Source of the DNA: Tolypeutes matacus
Taxonomy: Eukaryota > Chordata > Mammalia > Cingulata > Chlamyphoridae
Length of the DNA: 64,000 nucleotides
Direction of reading: 5' to 3'
Assembly: GCA_026826555.1 (NCBI GenBank)
Contig: JAKSZT010017954.1
Coordinates: forward strand, 7,637,514 to 7,701,513
Shown: positions 1 to 11,200 of the stretch, piece after piece
How the letters are laid out: the number at the start of each line of letters is the position of its first letter
Position numbering within the stretch: the stretch's first letter is position 1
Notes under the pieces: generated by a model
Told to the model about the DNA's origin: nothing
Seen by the model: the letters and a program-made list of their open reading frames with translations, nothing else
Databases searched by the model: none
Made by a program: the position numbers and the translations under genes

Positions 1-305
1 GAGTCATACTTCCTCTGACGTCTGTAGGGTTCTGGCGGTGGCCTGCTGGCAATCCCCGTTGCTCCTTGGCTGGTGGCGTAATCTCTGCCTCCAGCACATG
101 GCTGTCTTCTTTCTCTCTGTGTGTGTCCAAATTTCCTCTCTGTGTAACATCACCAGTCATATTACGGCGGGTCTTAATCTGGTTTGGCTTCATTTAACTA
201 GTAACATCTTCAAAGGTCCTATTTCCAAATAGGATCACATTCTCCAGACCAGAAGTTAAGGCTGGAACCTATCTTTTTTGGGGGGCGGGCTAAGGATTCA
301 ATCCC
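1..305 (-). mobile_element. ERVL-MaLR-like LTR, left end cut by window
   Basis: The stretch resembles the reverse complement of MLT1/MST-type MaLR LTRs. Visible landmarks in the expected order are a 'tccaaatttcctctct' block near 127, 'atcaccagtcatatta' near 150, 'ggtcctatttccaaatagg' near 215 and a G-rich 'tttttggggggcgggc' near 272, just before the expected start of the LTR on the minus strand. It is non-autonomous and carries no coding sequence. The subfamily cannot be named by eye, and the right edge near 305 is approximate. Confidence 0.6.
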
Positions 306-1820
306 TTACAGGTGATAACTAAAGTATAACCTTCAGGGATGTTTCAACTTTGATGGGGAGTGCTTGAAAACCCCTTGGCCTTCCGAACCTGAAGGGATGA
401 AGCTCAAATGATGGACTGACAGTGATTTCCCATTTTTGGCCACATGATTCTTCCCCCAAAGCATGCCTACGATCCCTGACACAAAGAGAGGCTGGTCCCC
501 AGCCTTGACATAACAAAATGAGGGTGTGAAGTGTCAATGGTGGAGGGAAAGAGGTAGATACAGTACAGTGCTTTGGGATGCCCAGAAAGCATGTGCAGTG
601 GTTCTCTCTGCACATATGTAAGACATTATGAGAAAAATAAGCTTGTATTTAATGAGTTATTGTAACATTAACAGATGATTAATACGCGCTTTAAAAAGAC
701 TCGGGAAAATACAAGTTGTGATCATGAGTCACTAATATTACATGCACCTCTGATGTACAAGATAGAATCAAATACCAATGATCTCTTTTTAATTGTATTG
801 TAACTTATAAAATGCTTAATTTGTTAATAGTTGATAGAGATATTTAATTGCATGCAGGATTTTTTATGGACCCACTGATATTATTCAGCAGATACAATAT
901 GGTTTCTTAAGTCATAGGACACTGTCATTTCCTCCCCCCCACCTCCCACTGCGATACCAGTATTTTAATAGTTGAGATTTTAGTCGGGTAAAGGAAGGGA
1001 TGAGGAGGACTTTTCATAATCCAAACAGCATTAGGTTAGATGAGTCTTTAGATACTGAGACTTCCTAGTAGGTGAAATAATACAGGATGTGTTGCATTAA
1101 GAGAAAGTCTATCCCTTCTGTTTTCATTCTTTCTTTTTTTCCTGCCTGGTATGGCTGTTTTCAGGGTTTCCTGTTTGTTCTCCACTCTTCTTTGTCTAAT
1201 CCAGAGTTTGGCGTGTAGAGAGTGGGCAGGGGCTGAGTGTCAGTCATCTGGGCCTGGTGGCCCCTGTCCAAGGAGGCCACTGCTACCTGCCCCATGAGAT
1301 GGGTACTGGGGGGATTCCAGGCCCAGCCTTGTCAGGTGCTCAGGTTTTTAAGAGAAGCCACAAATCCAGATTCTTTGGTGAAATCTCCTGAGTTTTAAAT
1401 GTTGGCAATACATTCCTCTTCTTTAAAACTAGATTTTGCAGTCCGGGTCAAGCAACATGTTCCTAGAGTGGCTTTAACCACCTGGACCACCAGAATTTGG
1501 TCATTGTTCTCCATTCACCTCCTTGGAAACCTCTGTCATTCCCAGGATTGCTTTAGTCCATGCTTCTCACCCTGGCAATTGTGGCATTTGGGGTATGTGG
1601 CCTTATAGTGGGGCTGGGGGCATTGGAGAAAGTGACTCCCCAAGCCAGAAGATAAGCATGGTCAGACTTCCTGGAGCAAGAAATAAGTCTCTAGAGATCC
1701 CCCACCCTCTGGGTGTCCACAGCCCTCTGTGTTGACCCAACTCTCACTTCTAGACAGAAAGGTTTCAAATCTATGTCTTCAGCTCTGATCTCTGTCTGCA
1801 GTGACATTATGTCCAATTAA
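306..1820. other. unassigned non-coding stretch
   Basis: No gene, tRNA or recognisable repeat is seen. Open frames are all under 100 codons, overlap on both strands and show no family motif. Composition shifts from AT-rich (600-900) to moderately GC-rich (1200-1330) without clustered CpG. Confidence 0.5.
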
Positions 1821-1824
1821 TGTC

Positions 1825-2030
1825 AGCAGTCTATCATTAGACCAGAGGCTTTAAACTTTGGGGAGTCAAGGACTTCTTCAATTATCAGATTAAATTCATA
1901 GGTCCTATTTCCACTGTATATGTATCTGCAGGCAGAACTTGCCATGTAGTTTCATGAGGTTTATGGATGCCTTGAATCAAATCCCCTGAAGATCCATAAA
2001 GCTTATATTAAGAACCACTGTTAGATATTT
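1825..2030. mobile_element. possible hAT-type MITE relic
   Basis: The segment runs from 'accagaggctttaaactttggggag' to 'aagaaccactgtta'. Placental hAT-Charlie-derived MITEs typically end with 'cagtggttctcaaact' and its complement. Only the right terminus is convincing, and the core does not match a family I can name. Confidence 0.35.
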
Positions 2031-2945
2031 CTATTTGGCTTAGAAACTAGATGACAGTAGGTGGACAATAGGATGGGGCACAAAGAAGTGGGGGGAATGA
2101 GTGTACATTACACTGTCCAAGATGTTTGTTGACATCTTGGGAGAGGAAGAGGAGCAGAAACTTGGGAAGGGAGATACAAGATCAAGGGACATTTTTTTTT
2201 AAGAATGGAAACACTGAGCATATACCTCTAGCATAAGGAACAAATTGAATCAATGGGGCTGTATTCACCAAAGCTCCTAAGATGTTGGTTTCCTAATATC
2301 CCATTTAACTTGTTCAGTGTAGTGAGTCCTTCCCTTGGCATTGGGATCCCAGGATGTTTCTTATCACTCTTGGATAATGAAAGTCCTAGGGTCACTTTAA
2401 GTCACAAGGTCACCTCAATTTCCTTATTAAAATTGTTCAGTCTCAAGGAATAATAAAAAATGCAAGTTAACTGAAATTAAAATCTCCTCTCCTCCCTCAG
2501 CTGTAGCCTGCTACTTGCTGACCATTTGCGGTGGGAGCATGGGTACCTTCCTTGTTCTTCCTGCCCCTCACTCACCTTTTCCTCAGCAAGTGTAGTGTTT
2601 GACCCCACTTGAGTCCAATCAGAGGGGAAGGAGGAGAGAAAAGGGGGGCGGGAGGGTTCTTGATTGATTGGTACTGTCTTAGGACGGCTTTGAGCTCTCT
2701 GGGACAGCAGGCAGCTAAAACTGGTTCTTCTGTGGGGCACGTGGGTGGTTTTGGCTGATTCTGTAGTGTTTGGTGTGGGATCTGATTCTCTGCCACTCTT
2801 GGATAGAGGCAGTGGCTGCCCTCCAGCTGGCCTCTCCCAGTGCTCCCTTAGCTTCTGCCTTGTACCCACCTCCGATCCTTTACTGCTAGGGTCTCCAGGA
2901 TCTGGCAGGCCATCATCTCCAGCATCCCCTTTTTTGTTTTGTTGA
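2031..2945. other. unassigned non-coding stretch
   Basis: No recognisable gene or repeat. The 192-codon minus-strand open frame covering 2477-3055 runs into the L1 fragment to its right and has low-complexity composition, so it is treated as chance. Confidence 0.5.
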
Positions 2946-3330
2946 TGATTTTTTGTGTGTGCATAGGCTAAAATGCATGTGCCATAAAATTTACCATTTT
3001 CATCATTTGAAAGGCTACACTTCAGTGGAATTTTTGCAGTGAAAATGTTGAACAACCATTAACACTCTCTAGTTCCAGAACTTTTGCATCATCCCAAATG
3101 GAAACCCCATAACCAATAGCAGCCACTCCTCCCCCACTCTCTTCCCCCAACCCTGGGCAACCACTGATCTGTTTTCTGTCTCTATGGATTTGCCTGTTCT
3201 GGGCAGTTCAGATACATGGGATCCTACAGTCCATGGCTTTCTGTGTCTGGCTTCTTTTATGGAGCATAATGCTTCCAAGGTTCTTCCATGTTGCAGCAGG
3301 GACCAGAACTTCCTTCCTTTTAATGGTGGA
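2946..3330 (-). mobile_element. L1 3' end fragment (old L1M type)
   Basis: On the plus strand this reads as the reverse complement of the conserved L1 ORF2-end/3' region of old mammalian L1s. The landmarks are 'ccataaaatttaccatttt', 'gcaaccactgatctgttttct', 'atggatttgcctgttctgg' and 'cttccaaggttcttccatg', in the standard order. Many substitutions indicate great age, and no frame is open through it. Confidence 0.75.
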
Positions 3331-4460
3331 CATCCCCTTTTAAGGGGTCTCAGGATAGCATCCCTTCTGTTGGTTTCTATCTGGTCCTCTGACTCACATA
3401 CCTTTGGAGGGAAGAAGCAGCTCCCCAAATGTAGGGCTCCCTTCTGCTCCACAGGCGGCTTTCCCTTCCCTAAGCACAAGAGAGGAGTCAGAGAGAGTGC
3501 TTCCCACTGCCAGGAACACGATTCTTTGTGTTAGATGGTAGGAACCATGCCTCCTTCTGGTGGGGAATGGCATCCAGTACCCAGCTCTCTCCAAGTAAGT
3601 GCTCTAACACATCCTCTCCCAAACTTGCCTTGCTCAGCCCCTCTCATCAGCTAATCATTTTTTGCCTACCTCCTTTGAACTTTTTGCATGATCTCTTTGG
3701 AATATCCCATCTATTGTCTGAAAGCCTCAGCGAAAACAGGGCTATGAAGAGTCCCGTTGTAACACAGCACATACAGCTGAGGGGATGGAGTAAGGAGAGA
3801 GGGAAGGTCTGATTGGGAGAGAAGGACCCCAAAGGGGAGGGTGGAGTGGGGCCAAGAACACAAATAGAAGTTTGGTCTTGGAGAAAAAAAAGAGAGATCA
3901 TGCTCTGTCACCTACATTGTCCTCATGAATTAGGAGACAAGCTCATTTGCAAAGAGTGAGAAGTTAGACCTTGGATGGGGAGGCTACAGAAAAGCGATAG
4001 AGGTATGGAATAATTGCTGAGAGAATTGGCAATGGGTGAGCTGACTGAGAACACCAAAAAAGAAATCGAGGGCAGTTTTGAGGGCCCAGGAATATTAAAC
4101 AAATTTTCCACAAGGATTTGTTGACAAAGAAGTACTGTGAATTCACTTGTACTTTTATGTAAACTTAAATTGTATTATTTTTAACAGTATGCACACATGT
4201 GAAGAATAATAGCAAAGATTAGAATGAGGAACTTCATCTCTTTAGCCTGAAGGCAGTGCTAGAGCTGGGTTATGTACACCCACAGATTCATCAAACTCTA
4301 GCTTAACCCAGCAGCCCTCAGAGGTTTGCAGCTCACAGCTTGGGAACTGTTGATCTGTGCAGTTCTTTCCGGCTATAAAATCCCATGACTTTTACCATGA
4401 GAGGGCAGGTCTAAGGGGTCAAAGATGAGACGTTTTACAGCATGTTGCTTTCAGGGCACT
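3331..4460. other. unassigned stretch with weak L2 traces
   Basis: A short segment around 3530-3610 ('gatggtaggaaccatgcctcc' then 'aagtaagtgctc') resembles a worn L2 3' end on the plus strand. The rest matches nothing I recognise, and no coding frame stands out. Confidence 0.4.
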
Positions 4461-4469
4461 GGCTCAAAG

Positions 4470-4650
4470 CTGAGTCAGGCATCTGCGAGCCACCAGCAGC
4501 GCCTCCCTGCTCTGCCTTAGGTGGCCCTGTAATTAAGGACATTACTCATTAATAACTAATTAGAGGTGATGATTAACAATTAGCAATCCTTAATCCAACA
4601 TATAATTTGATAATAAATTATAAGGTACAAGCCGTTGGAGTCAGTCAGTG
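4470..4650. promoter_or_regulatory. candidate conserved regulatory element, TAAT-rich
   Basis: Within about 70 bases (4528-4600) there are several homeodomain-type cores: TAATTAA near 4530, CATTAAT near 4548, CTAATTA near 4557, GATTAAC near 4571, CAATTAG near 4577 and TTAATCC near 4590. The block carries no repeat signature and sits between a GC-richer shoulder (4480-4525) and more AT-rich DNA. This pattern is common in developmental enhancers. The call is inference only, since conservation cannot be measured here. Confidence 0.3.
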
Positions 4651-5035
4651 GAAAGGCCTGCTCTGGATATGCACACTTGCTGGGATCTCAAATTCCGTGC
4701 CTGTATGCAAAGAGAAGGCTCTTGTTTTCCTCCCTGGAGAACTCTGACTGTTTTACAGAGGAGAAAAGCTTTCAGTGAAGAATCAGATTTTTTTTAGACT
4801 TTGTAATGGAGCTATCTTCCCTATGCATCAGTAAATGTATTTTAAGAACAAATTGTGCGTTCAGTCTAGGGGTTGGCACTTGCGTGGACGATGTTGGTAA
4901 ATTACACACTCCACATGCCCTGAAGGAGTTCACGGGCTATTTGGAGATGCAGGTCCCAAGTGCTTGGGACAGTCCTTGAGCACAGGTAAGTGTGAGTTCA
5001 CAGAGGGAGGGAATTCTGTGAGTGGAGTGAATGGG
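4651..5035. other. unassigned stretch
   Basis: No gene seen. A faint L2-like phrase ('ccctgaaggagttcacgggct', around 4918-4940) could be a remnant of an antisense L2 3' end. Confidence 0.35.
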
Positions 5036-5039
5036 AAAG

Positions 5040-5288
5040 CTTACAACAACCATAATGAACCCTGGAATTTTCTGTGTGCTTGGCAAATACTAATCCATTT
5101 ACTCCTCCTCGTGATAGTCCTTTGAGATGAGTATGGTTATTCTCACCCCCTTTGGACAGGTGGGACTGCTGAGGCACAATGAAGTCAAGTACCTTACCCC
5201 AAGGTCACACGTAGTAAGTAGTGGAGCTGGGATTCAAATTCGTCGGGGCTCAGAGTTTGAGTTCTTTCCACCATGCTGTGCTGCCTCC
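5040..5288 (-). mobile_element. MIR SINE, nearly full length
   Basis: The reverse complement follows the MIR consensus from the tRNA-related head through the core to the LINE2-like tail. On the plus strand the landmarks are 'aatccatttactcctcctcgtgatag', 'ggacaggtgggactgctgaggcac', 'aaggtcacacgtagtaagtagtggagctgggattcaaa' in pieces, and 'ttctttccaccatgctgtgctgcctcc' at the end. The age is that of other placental MIRs, and it is inactive. Confidence 0.85.
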
Positions 5289-5389
5289 CCTGGAAAAGCT
5301 GGGACTTGTGGACCTTGCAGGTTGAAGGGGATTTGCGCTGGCAGAGTGTGTGTGGGACAACACGTTTAGAGGGATAGTGGTGAAATGAG

Positions 5390-6033
5390 TGTACCAGGGT
5401 CCCCCAGATGACCCTCAGGTTCGATTGGCTAGAAAGACTCATGGAACTCAGAAGAGGTGTTATATTCATGGTTTCATCTGCAAAAGGTTGCAGATGAAAA
5501 ATCAGCAAAAAAAAAAAAAAAAAAAAAAAAAAGGTGCATAGGGTGGAATCCAGGAGAAAACAGGAGTGAGCTTCCAATCATCCTCTCCCAGTGAAGTTGT
5601 GCAGGCAGCACTTAATTCTCCCAGCAGCATTATGTAGCAAAACATATGGTGTATTGCCTTGGTGTCCCCCAAGCCTTGGTGTCCAGGACTTTTATTGGGG
5701 TCAGTCATGTAAGCGTGGATTATCAGCATGGTTAACCTTAACTACTCAGTCTCCAGCACCACCTCTACCCCATCCCACCCCCAGAGGTCAGAGTGACAAG
5801 GTTTGGTCCAGGGTTCCAGGTGAACAAAAACAGGTGTTCACCACAAATAACATTTTAGCATAAACTATCTGACATGGCCCAAAGCCTCAGGTGTATATTA
5901 AGACACTCTGATCAAGAGGATATTCCAAGGGCTCAGAGGTGATCTTCCAGGAGCTGGTCAAGGGCCAGTCCTTTCCTTGGAATGGGCAGGGATTGAGCAC
6001 CCCAAGTCCACTGAGCTAACCCTTTACTACACA
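5390..6033 (-). mobile_element. ERV solo-LTR-like element
   Basis: The segment begins 'tgtaccagggtccccc' and ends 'ctttactacaca', so it has TG...CA ends. The internal phrases 'gcttaattctcccagcagca' and 'ccaggacttttattggggtc' match a known class of mammalian LTRs read in reverse; the latter holds an antisense AATAAA. It contains a perfect 12-bp hairpin (5472-5483 with 5488-5499) followed by 26 A residues at 5507-5532. This A run is an internal expansion and not a retroposon tail, because recognisable LTR sequence continues on both sides. No internal retroviral genes are present. Confidence 0.55.
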
Positions 6034-6212
6034 ATGTGGATGGGGTGTTTGGGGTCTGGTGAAGAGATTGGAGGTGGAACACGTACACTGAAAAGAGGAG
6101 GAAAGATGGAAGACTGGGTAGATTGAAATAGGAGGGCCACTTTATGGAGCGCCCTAGAAGCCAAACAGAGGATTGAGCCAGAGTCAATCTACTGGTCCAA
6201 TGAGGGAGATTG

Positions 6213-6461
6213 AAGCTTATTGGGAGAGATGGAATGTTGAGTAGTGGTTGTCTAGGCCTGGGATGGGGAAGGAGAGTGACTCTTACTGAGTATGGGTTTT
6301 GTTGTATGGTGATGAAAATGTTCTAGGATTTGTTGTAATGGTTACACAGCTCTGTGACTGTACTAAAAATCACTGAATTGTACACATTAAGTAGATGAAT
6401 TTATATATGCTTGCTATCTCAAGAAAGCTGTTATTTAAAAAAAAAAGAAAGCTTATTGGGA
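6213..6461 (+). mobile_element. truncated L1 3' end insertion with target-site duplication
   Basis: The insert (6226-6448) resembles the terminal 3' UTR of old L1s: 'gtagtggttgtctaggcctgggatgg', then 'actgaattgtacacattaa', then an A tail at 6437-6446. A 13-bp direct repeat, aagcttattggga, flanks it at 6213-6225 and 6449-6461. This is the mark of target-primed reverse transcription with severe 5' truncation. No coding sequence is retained. Confidence 0.75.
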
Positions 6462-7900
6462 TGATGATGGGGCTGATGGCCACCAGCAGGTGGCAGAGGG
6501 CCAAGCTTGCAACAAGACGAAGATAGTTGTGTATTAATTCTTGATTTAGAATGGTCTGGAGTGTTTATTCCAAGCCAACCCTAGGGTTCTCCATGGAGCC
6601 CCTTTTGTGAGAAGCAGCAGGGCAGCACTGAGTATACCAGGCAATCAAGCTGGGGTCAAATCCCAGAACTTGTCATGGTAGAGTCTTGAGCAGGGATTCT
6701 GAAACTAAGGAACACCACAGAGAGCCAGCCTGACAGACAGTAGAGACCTCCCTGGCTTTGTAAATGGTCCTGGGCAATTGCAGTGTGCTGAGGGTGAGGA
6801 CGGGCTGAAGACCACTCTGGTTAGGACTTACCCTTGGATCTAGGAAAGGAGTCAGGAAGAGAATCTAACTCGGGTGTCAACCAAAACCTGCTAAAGTTCA
6901 GGAAGAGAAAAATCATAATGGAAAAGTTCAGTATTCTCCACCTTCTTTTCCTGCCTTCCCAGTCTTCCAGTAACAGAGGAATGACCTGTTCAAATTCGCC
7001 ACCATCAGGGTTTGTGTCCCTCGGTGGATCACTCACTCTCTGCATAAACAGGCTTTCAATTTTCTTATCCATAAAACTTACTCAACATTTACAGGTGTAT
7101 TTTTCTCGTAGTAGATAACTTCCATGACAAAGCTTTTGGTTCCTTAGAAGAAAAGCACAAATTGTGAATTGGAAGTTATGGCATGAGTTGTTGTAGATAA
7201 TCAAATAGTTCAGCTAATAGAGTTCTACTACAGAAACAAGGCACAGGGCATTTTACAGTTAAAATGTTAAAACAAACAAACAAACAAAACTCAACTTGCT
7301 TTCTTCAAGGGACAAGCTTGGCGAAAGAGTCCAGTTGATGAGGGTGTTGGTTAAATCACCACTGGTGGAATTCCCTACTGTGCTGGAAGAAGCATCCTCA
7401 TAACATATTATTCAGGGACAGGGATTGGCTCTGTGATATTGTTCATTCACCGCTTTGATTCGTGATTATTTTTCAATCCCTCTCACATCTAAACCTGTGT
7501 TTTAAACATTGTGGAGGATACTTTCCTTTGTTTCAGGCCATTTCACATTTATCCATGCTTACTCATTTTTGAGACCCAAAATGGGAACTTGGCGAATGAA
7601 AACAATTGTTGGAAAAGCAAAAAACGAGAGTGTGCCTTTCAGGAAGATTGTCTAATGGAAGACATATTTGTTGCTTTAAAGCATTTGCTATTTGGCCAGG
7701 CAGTTAGCTGAAAAGAAGTTCCTAGTAATAATCACAGATTATCAGGACTTTAAAGGAGCATCATCCTCAACTTGTTCCCTTCCTGGGAAAGTAGCAAGTG
7801 CAGCGCACAAGGAAACATAGGATGCCACTGCTTGGTTTGTCTGCTGTGCACAGCAGTTCATGGTGTTCAAAGAGCTGAGACCCTGTGCTTCTTAAATGAC
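6462..7900. other. unassigned non-coding stretch
   Basis: No gene is recognised. The region 6530-6830 could hold a worn MITE, since it ends 'gaccactctggttagg'. The AT-rich part at 7100-7700 shows nothing assignable, and open frames are below 95 codons. Confidence 0.45.
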
Positions 7901-7904
7901 CCCA

Positions 7905-8237
7905 TGCGTTGGCAGCATGAAATGACGGAAAGAACATTGATTAGGTTCCCAAGACCTGTTTTCCAAGCCAGATTCAACCACTAGCTTTGAACCTTAGTTT
8001 ACTTCTCTGTAAAATGAAGCTTTGGACTAAATGTTCTCTATTGACTCATTCAGTGAGAATTTGGACTAGTTACTTAACCCCTCTGTGCCTCAGTTCTCCA
8101 TCTGGAAACTGGGATAATAATAGTATCTATTTTTACAGGGTTGCTGTGAGGACTAAATGAGATTATATATGTGAAGTGCTTAATAGAGTGCATGGCACAT
8201 AGACACATACTAAGTGTTCTAATACAATGCTAGTGGT
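7905..8237 (+). mobile_element. two adjacent MIR-type SINE fragments
   Basis: The first fragment (about 7910-8045) has 'ggaaagaacattgattagg', 'aagacctgttttccaagcc' and 'ctctgtaaaatgaagc'. The second (about 8050-8225) has 'ttacttaacccctctgtgcctcagttctcc', 'gggataataatagtatct' and 'gctgtgaggactaaatgaga', which closely follow the MIR core and tail. Both run on the plus strand. Confidence 0.75.
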
Positions 8238-8273
8238 GGTGATGGTGATGATGATGATGATGATGATGATGAT
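8238..8273 (+). repeat. (GAT)n trinucleotide microsatellite
   Basis: About a dozen GAT/GGT units directly follow the 3' end of the MIR at 8050-8225, the usual place for microsatellite birth from a SINE tail. Confidence 0.9.
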
Positions 8274-11200
8274 TGCTCTTCTGTGTGCTATAATGGCAAG
8301 ATGTGCTTCTCACTACAGGGATCCCACAACTTTTCTTATCCGGTCCAGGTCAATCAACTGAATGATGAGGACAAATAACCGTATCATTGGACTATTCTTA
8401 CCCACACATGGTACGGGATCCTGGGTGGTAAAGGAAGGACATTTTTAGTGACAGAGGATTTGCACAGGAAATTAAGAGGCCCCCACACTCTTAAGTCAGT
8501 TCCTTCTAAAATGGAAATAGACTTACATAATGTTGAGCATGCTACTTTGACGTGAAATAAATGATTTTCTTCACATCACCCATGTACCTTCAACACCAGT
8601 CTGGGTAGATCAATATCTCTTTTTGCATGACACGCAGATATTGCTGCTAGATACTTTCCATTTGGAAGCAAAATTCCCGGGCTGTGCCCTCGAGTGAGAG
8701 CAGCATTTGCAGGGTACACGTTCTCCACCCTGACAAGCAGAGGGACCTGCGTTCATCAGCCAACATGTATTATGACAGCTCACAGCAGCAAGCAGATTCA
8801 TCTGAGTAATTCTGGAAAGGTTTTCCTCCTCCCCTCCAAAGAGCTTCAATGTTGTAAGTTGCCCAAAAAGCAGACAAGTTTCATTTTAAACTTAAAGATT
8901 TTAAAAAATGGAATAGGTCTTGCCTTTGAGTTAAAGACCCAGTCCCTGAGTTATTTCTGGGCATAAATAGGGAAGCAGCAGTGCCATTAATTTTATCAAA
9001 TCGATCTGACAGGTTGGGCAGCAGTGGACCTCAGATTCTTCTTCAGTTAGAGCTGGAAATGTACCTATTGGTTGAAGGGAAAGGGGCAGGCTCCAGTACT
9101 ATTTTGATAGCTTTAACTGCCACTGCTACCCCTCTCCCCTTCCTTAGATGAATCCAGAATATTCCATCCTCTCAATCCTCCTACATTCTTTTTCTTTCCT
9201 CCTCCTTCTGTCCTTTCCTATTTTTCTTCTTCTAGTCCACTCTGAAAAAGAAAATTCTTAGATGGAGTTCAGAGCAAAAAACATCCTTTATTCATTTCTT
9301 CCCCTCTGGCTCTGACAAATTTCTTTACAATACAGTTTAGAGCTCTTTTCTTGTCTCCTGGTCCATCTGGTTCTCAGTGAATTATTATTTCTTGGTTTAT
9401 TTAGGGGATCCTTCAGATGAGATGGTTAAGGCACAGATTATAATTTGTTCTTAAACCTAAATAGCCCTATCTGTTTCCCCAACTCTCCTGCAGCACTTGC
9501 CAGAGTTTTCATACTCCTAGACTGGTTAGTTCTTATCAGAGCTTACCAGTTGCACACCATTTATTAAGTGTGAGATGAGGTTTGGAATCTAGCACTGTCC
9601 ATTTTCACCTTTCCTTTGCAGAAGTATAAGAACATAGGACCATTTCACTCCTCTTAGATTGGAGAGAAAGCAAGTGGAACTTTATTTTAGTGCTTGGGAG
9701 TTTAATTATAAGCAGTGACTGAGCCTTTATGTGCCCCTCTCTGCCAAATAATGAGCCTTCAACAGTCCAGCATCACACATGACCATTTGCTGTTAACTTA
9801 TCGAGGCATTTTTCATCCTCTTGACCCAACACATTATTTAATGCTGCAGGAGTTTTACCCAGGCTTTCCCAAAGTAAGGAAATCTGAGCTGACACTTTGC
9901 AATACCTACTTGGAGTTTTAGGTCATAGTCTTCTCTCTTTTTGCCGCTAACACTACTCTCAAAACAGCTTCTACCGCCAGGCACACAAGCAGTCAGGGGC
10001 AATGGACTTCATTTTCTCCTGGAAGTCTAAGCTCTTGTGTCATTAGATCATTCTAGGAGCACATCCTCATAGTAGCAAAGAGGTTGTGACAAGCTTGCTT
10101 AACTGTTGTGAACAACATAACTCCCAGCAGTGCTTGACAGAGCAGTGGTCCCTACAAAAGCCTTTTGAGAATAGGCTGTATGTAAAGGTTGCTGAAGCAA
10201 ACCTACACAGAAACCCTTTTTTGGACTTCATAGGACACCCAAGTCAGTATTTTGGAGTTTGACTTCTGTAGCATGAAGTTCAGTGGAGCCCCAGGCTCCT
10301 AAGAAGTGTAACTTAAAGGAAAAGGAGACGAATGTTCCTTGAGTGTCTTTTATTAACACTGGATTTGCGACTGTGGTTTATGTGATGGCTGTAGCAGGTT
10401 TCATGGGGGTGAACCACTCGAGTCTTATAGCCAGATCTGAACTTTCTGAACTTTCAGTTGGCTGGATGGGCTCTGAGAATGGCTCAGGGCAAGTTCCAGC
10501 ACATCATTTTGGAGGTCAGCTTCATCTCCAATCCTAGTTAAACTTAGTCCAGTTTGTGAATTTAAAATTTCCCTTTGGAAATACTCCATTTCTCAGTTTT
10601 CTTAGTTCTCTCAGTTCTTTGCCTCATGCTCTTTCCCAGCTCCTCTGGGTTAGTTTCTGAGGATGTGGGGGACCCGTAGGGTTTATATTCTCTTGTTGTG
10701 TGGTGTGTCCTCTTCTTCCTTTTGGGCATTATCCCTTGTCTACCTGTTGATGCTTGCCCTGCTGTCACTCCTAGTCAAGTCCCATGTGACTTAGTTCCCC
10801 TCGGCTCTAGCTGGTGCAGTCCCCTGAGCCTTCACTGCTACATTCTCCCACCCATCGCAGCCCTCAGCTGCTTCTCAGCCTCCCCCACCATGGAATTGGG
10901 CAGAAGGGCTAAAGCAAGTGGCCTTCTGCCACATAGCCCCACGTTGCCATCACGTTGGGCACAGATGGGTGGGCCCTGGGTAGGTATCAGGCCACCTGTG
11001 AGGCAGGCTCCTTCCAGAGTCCCCCATGGGAATGGGGGCAAAAGCCCACCTCTGCCCTCTGTACCAACCTCATTACCTAACACATTTCTCTCTCTCTCTC
11101 TTCTCTTTTTCTCTGGGCTGAAGCAGTGCACACATCACCTTTCTCGCTTTCCTTCTCTCCCATGGAACCTCAGGTTGGAAAACTGCGGGCTTTCCTTTAG

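Noticed and set aside
2477..3055. 192-codon minus-strand frame as a coding exon
   Set aside because: Its first codons lie in the antisense L1 fragment at 2946-3330, and the rest is low-complexity with no recognisable family.
5507..5532. A26 run as the tail of a SINE or processed pseudogene
   Set aside because: Recognisable LTR sequence continues on both sides, with no duplication.
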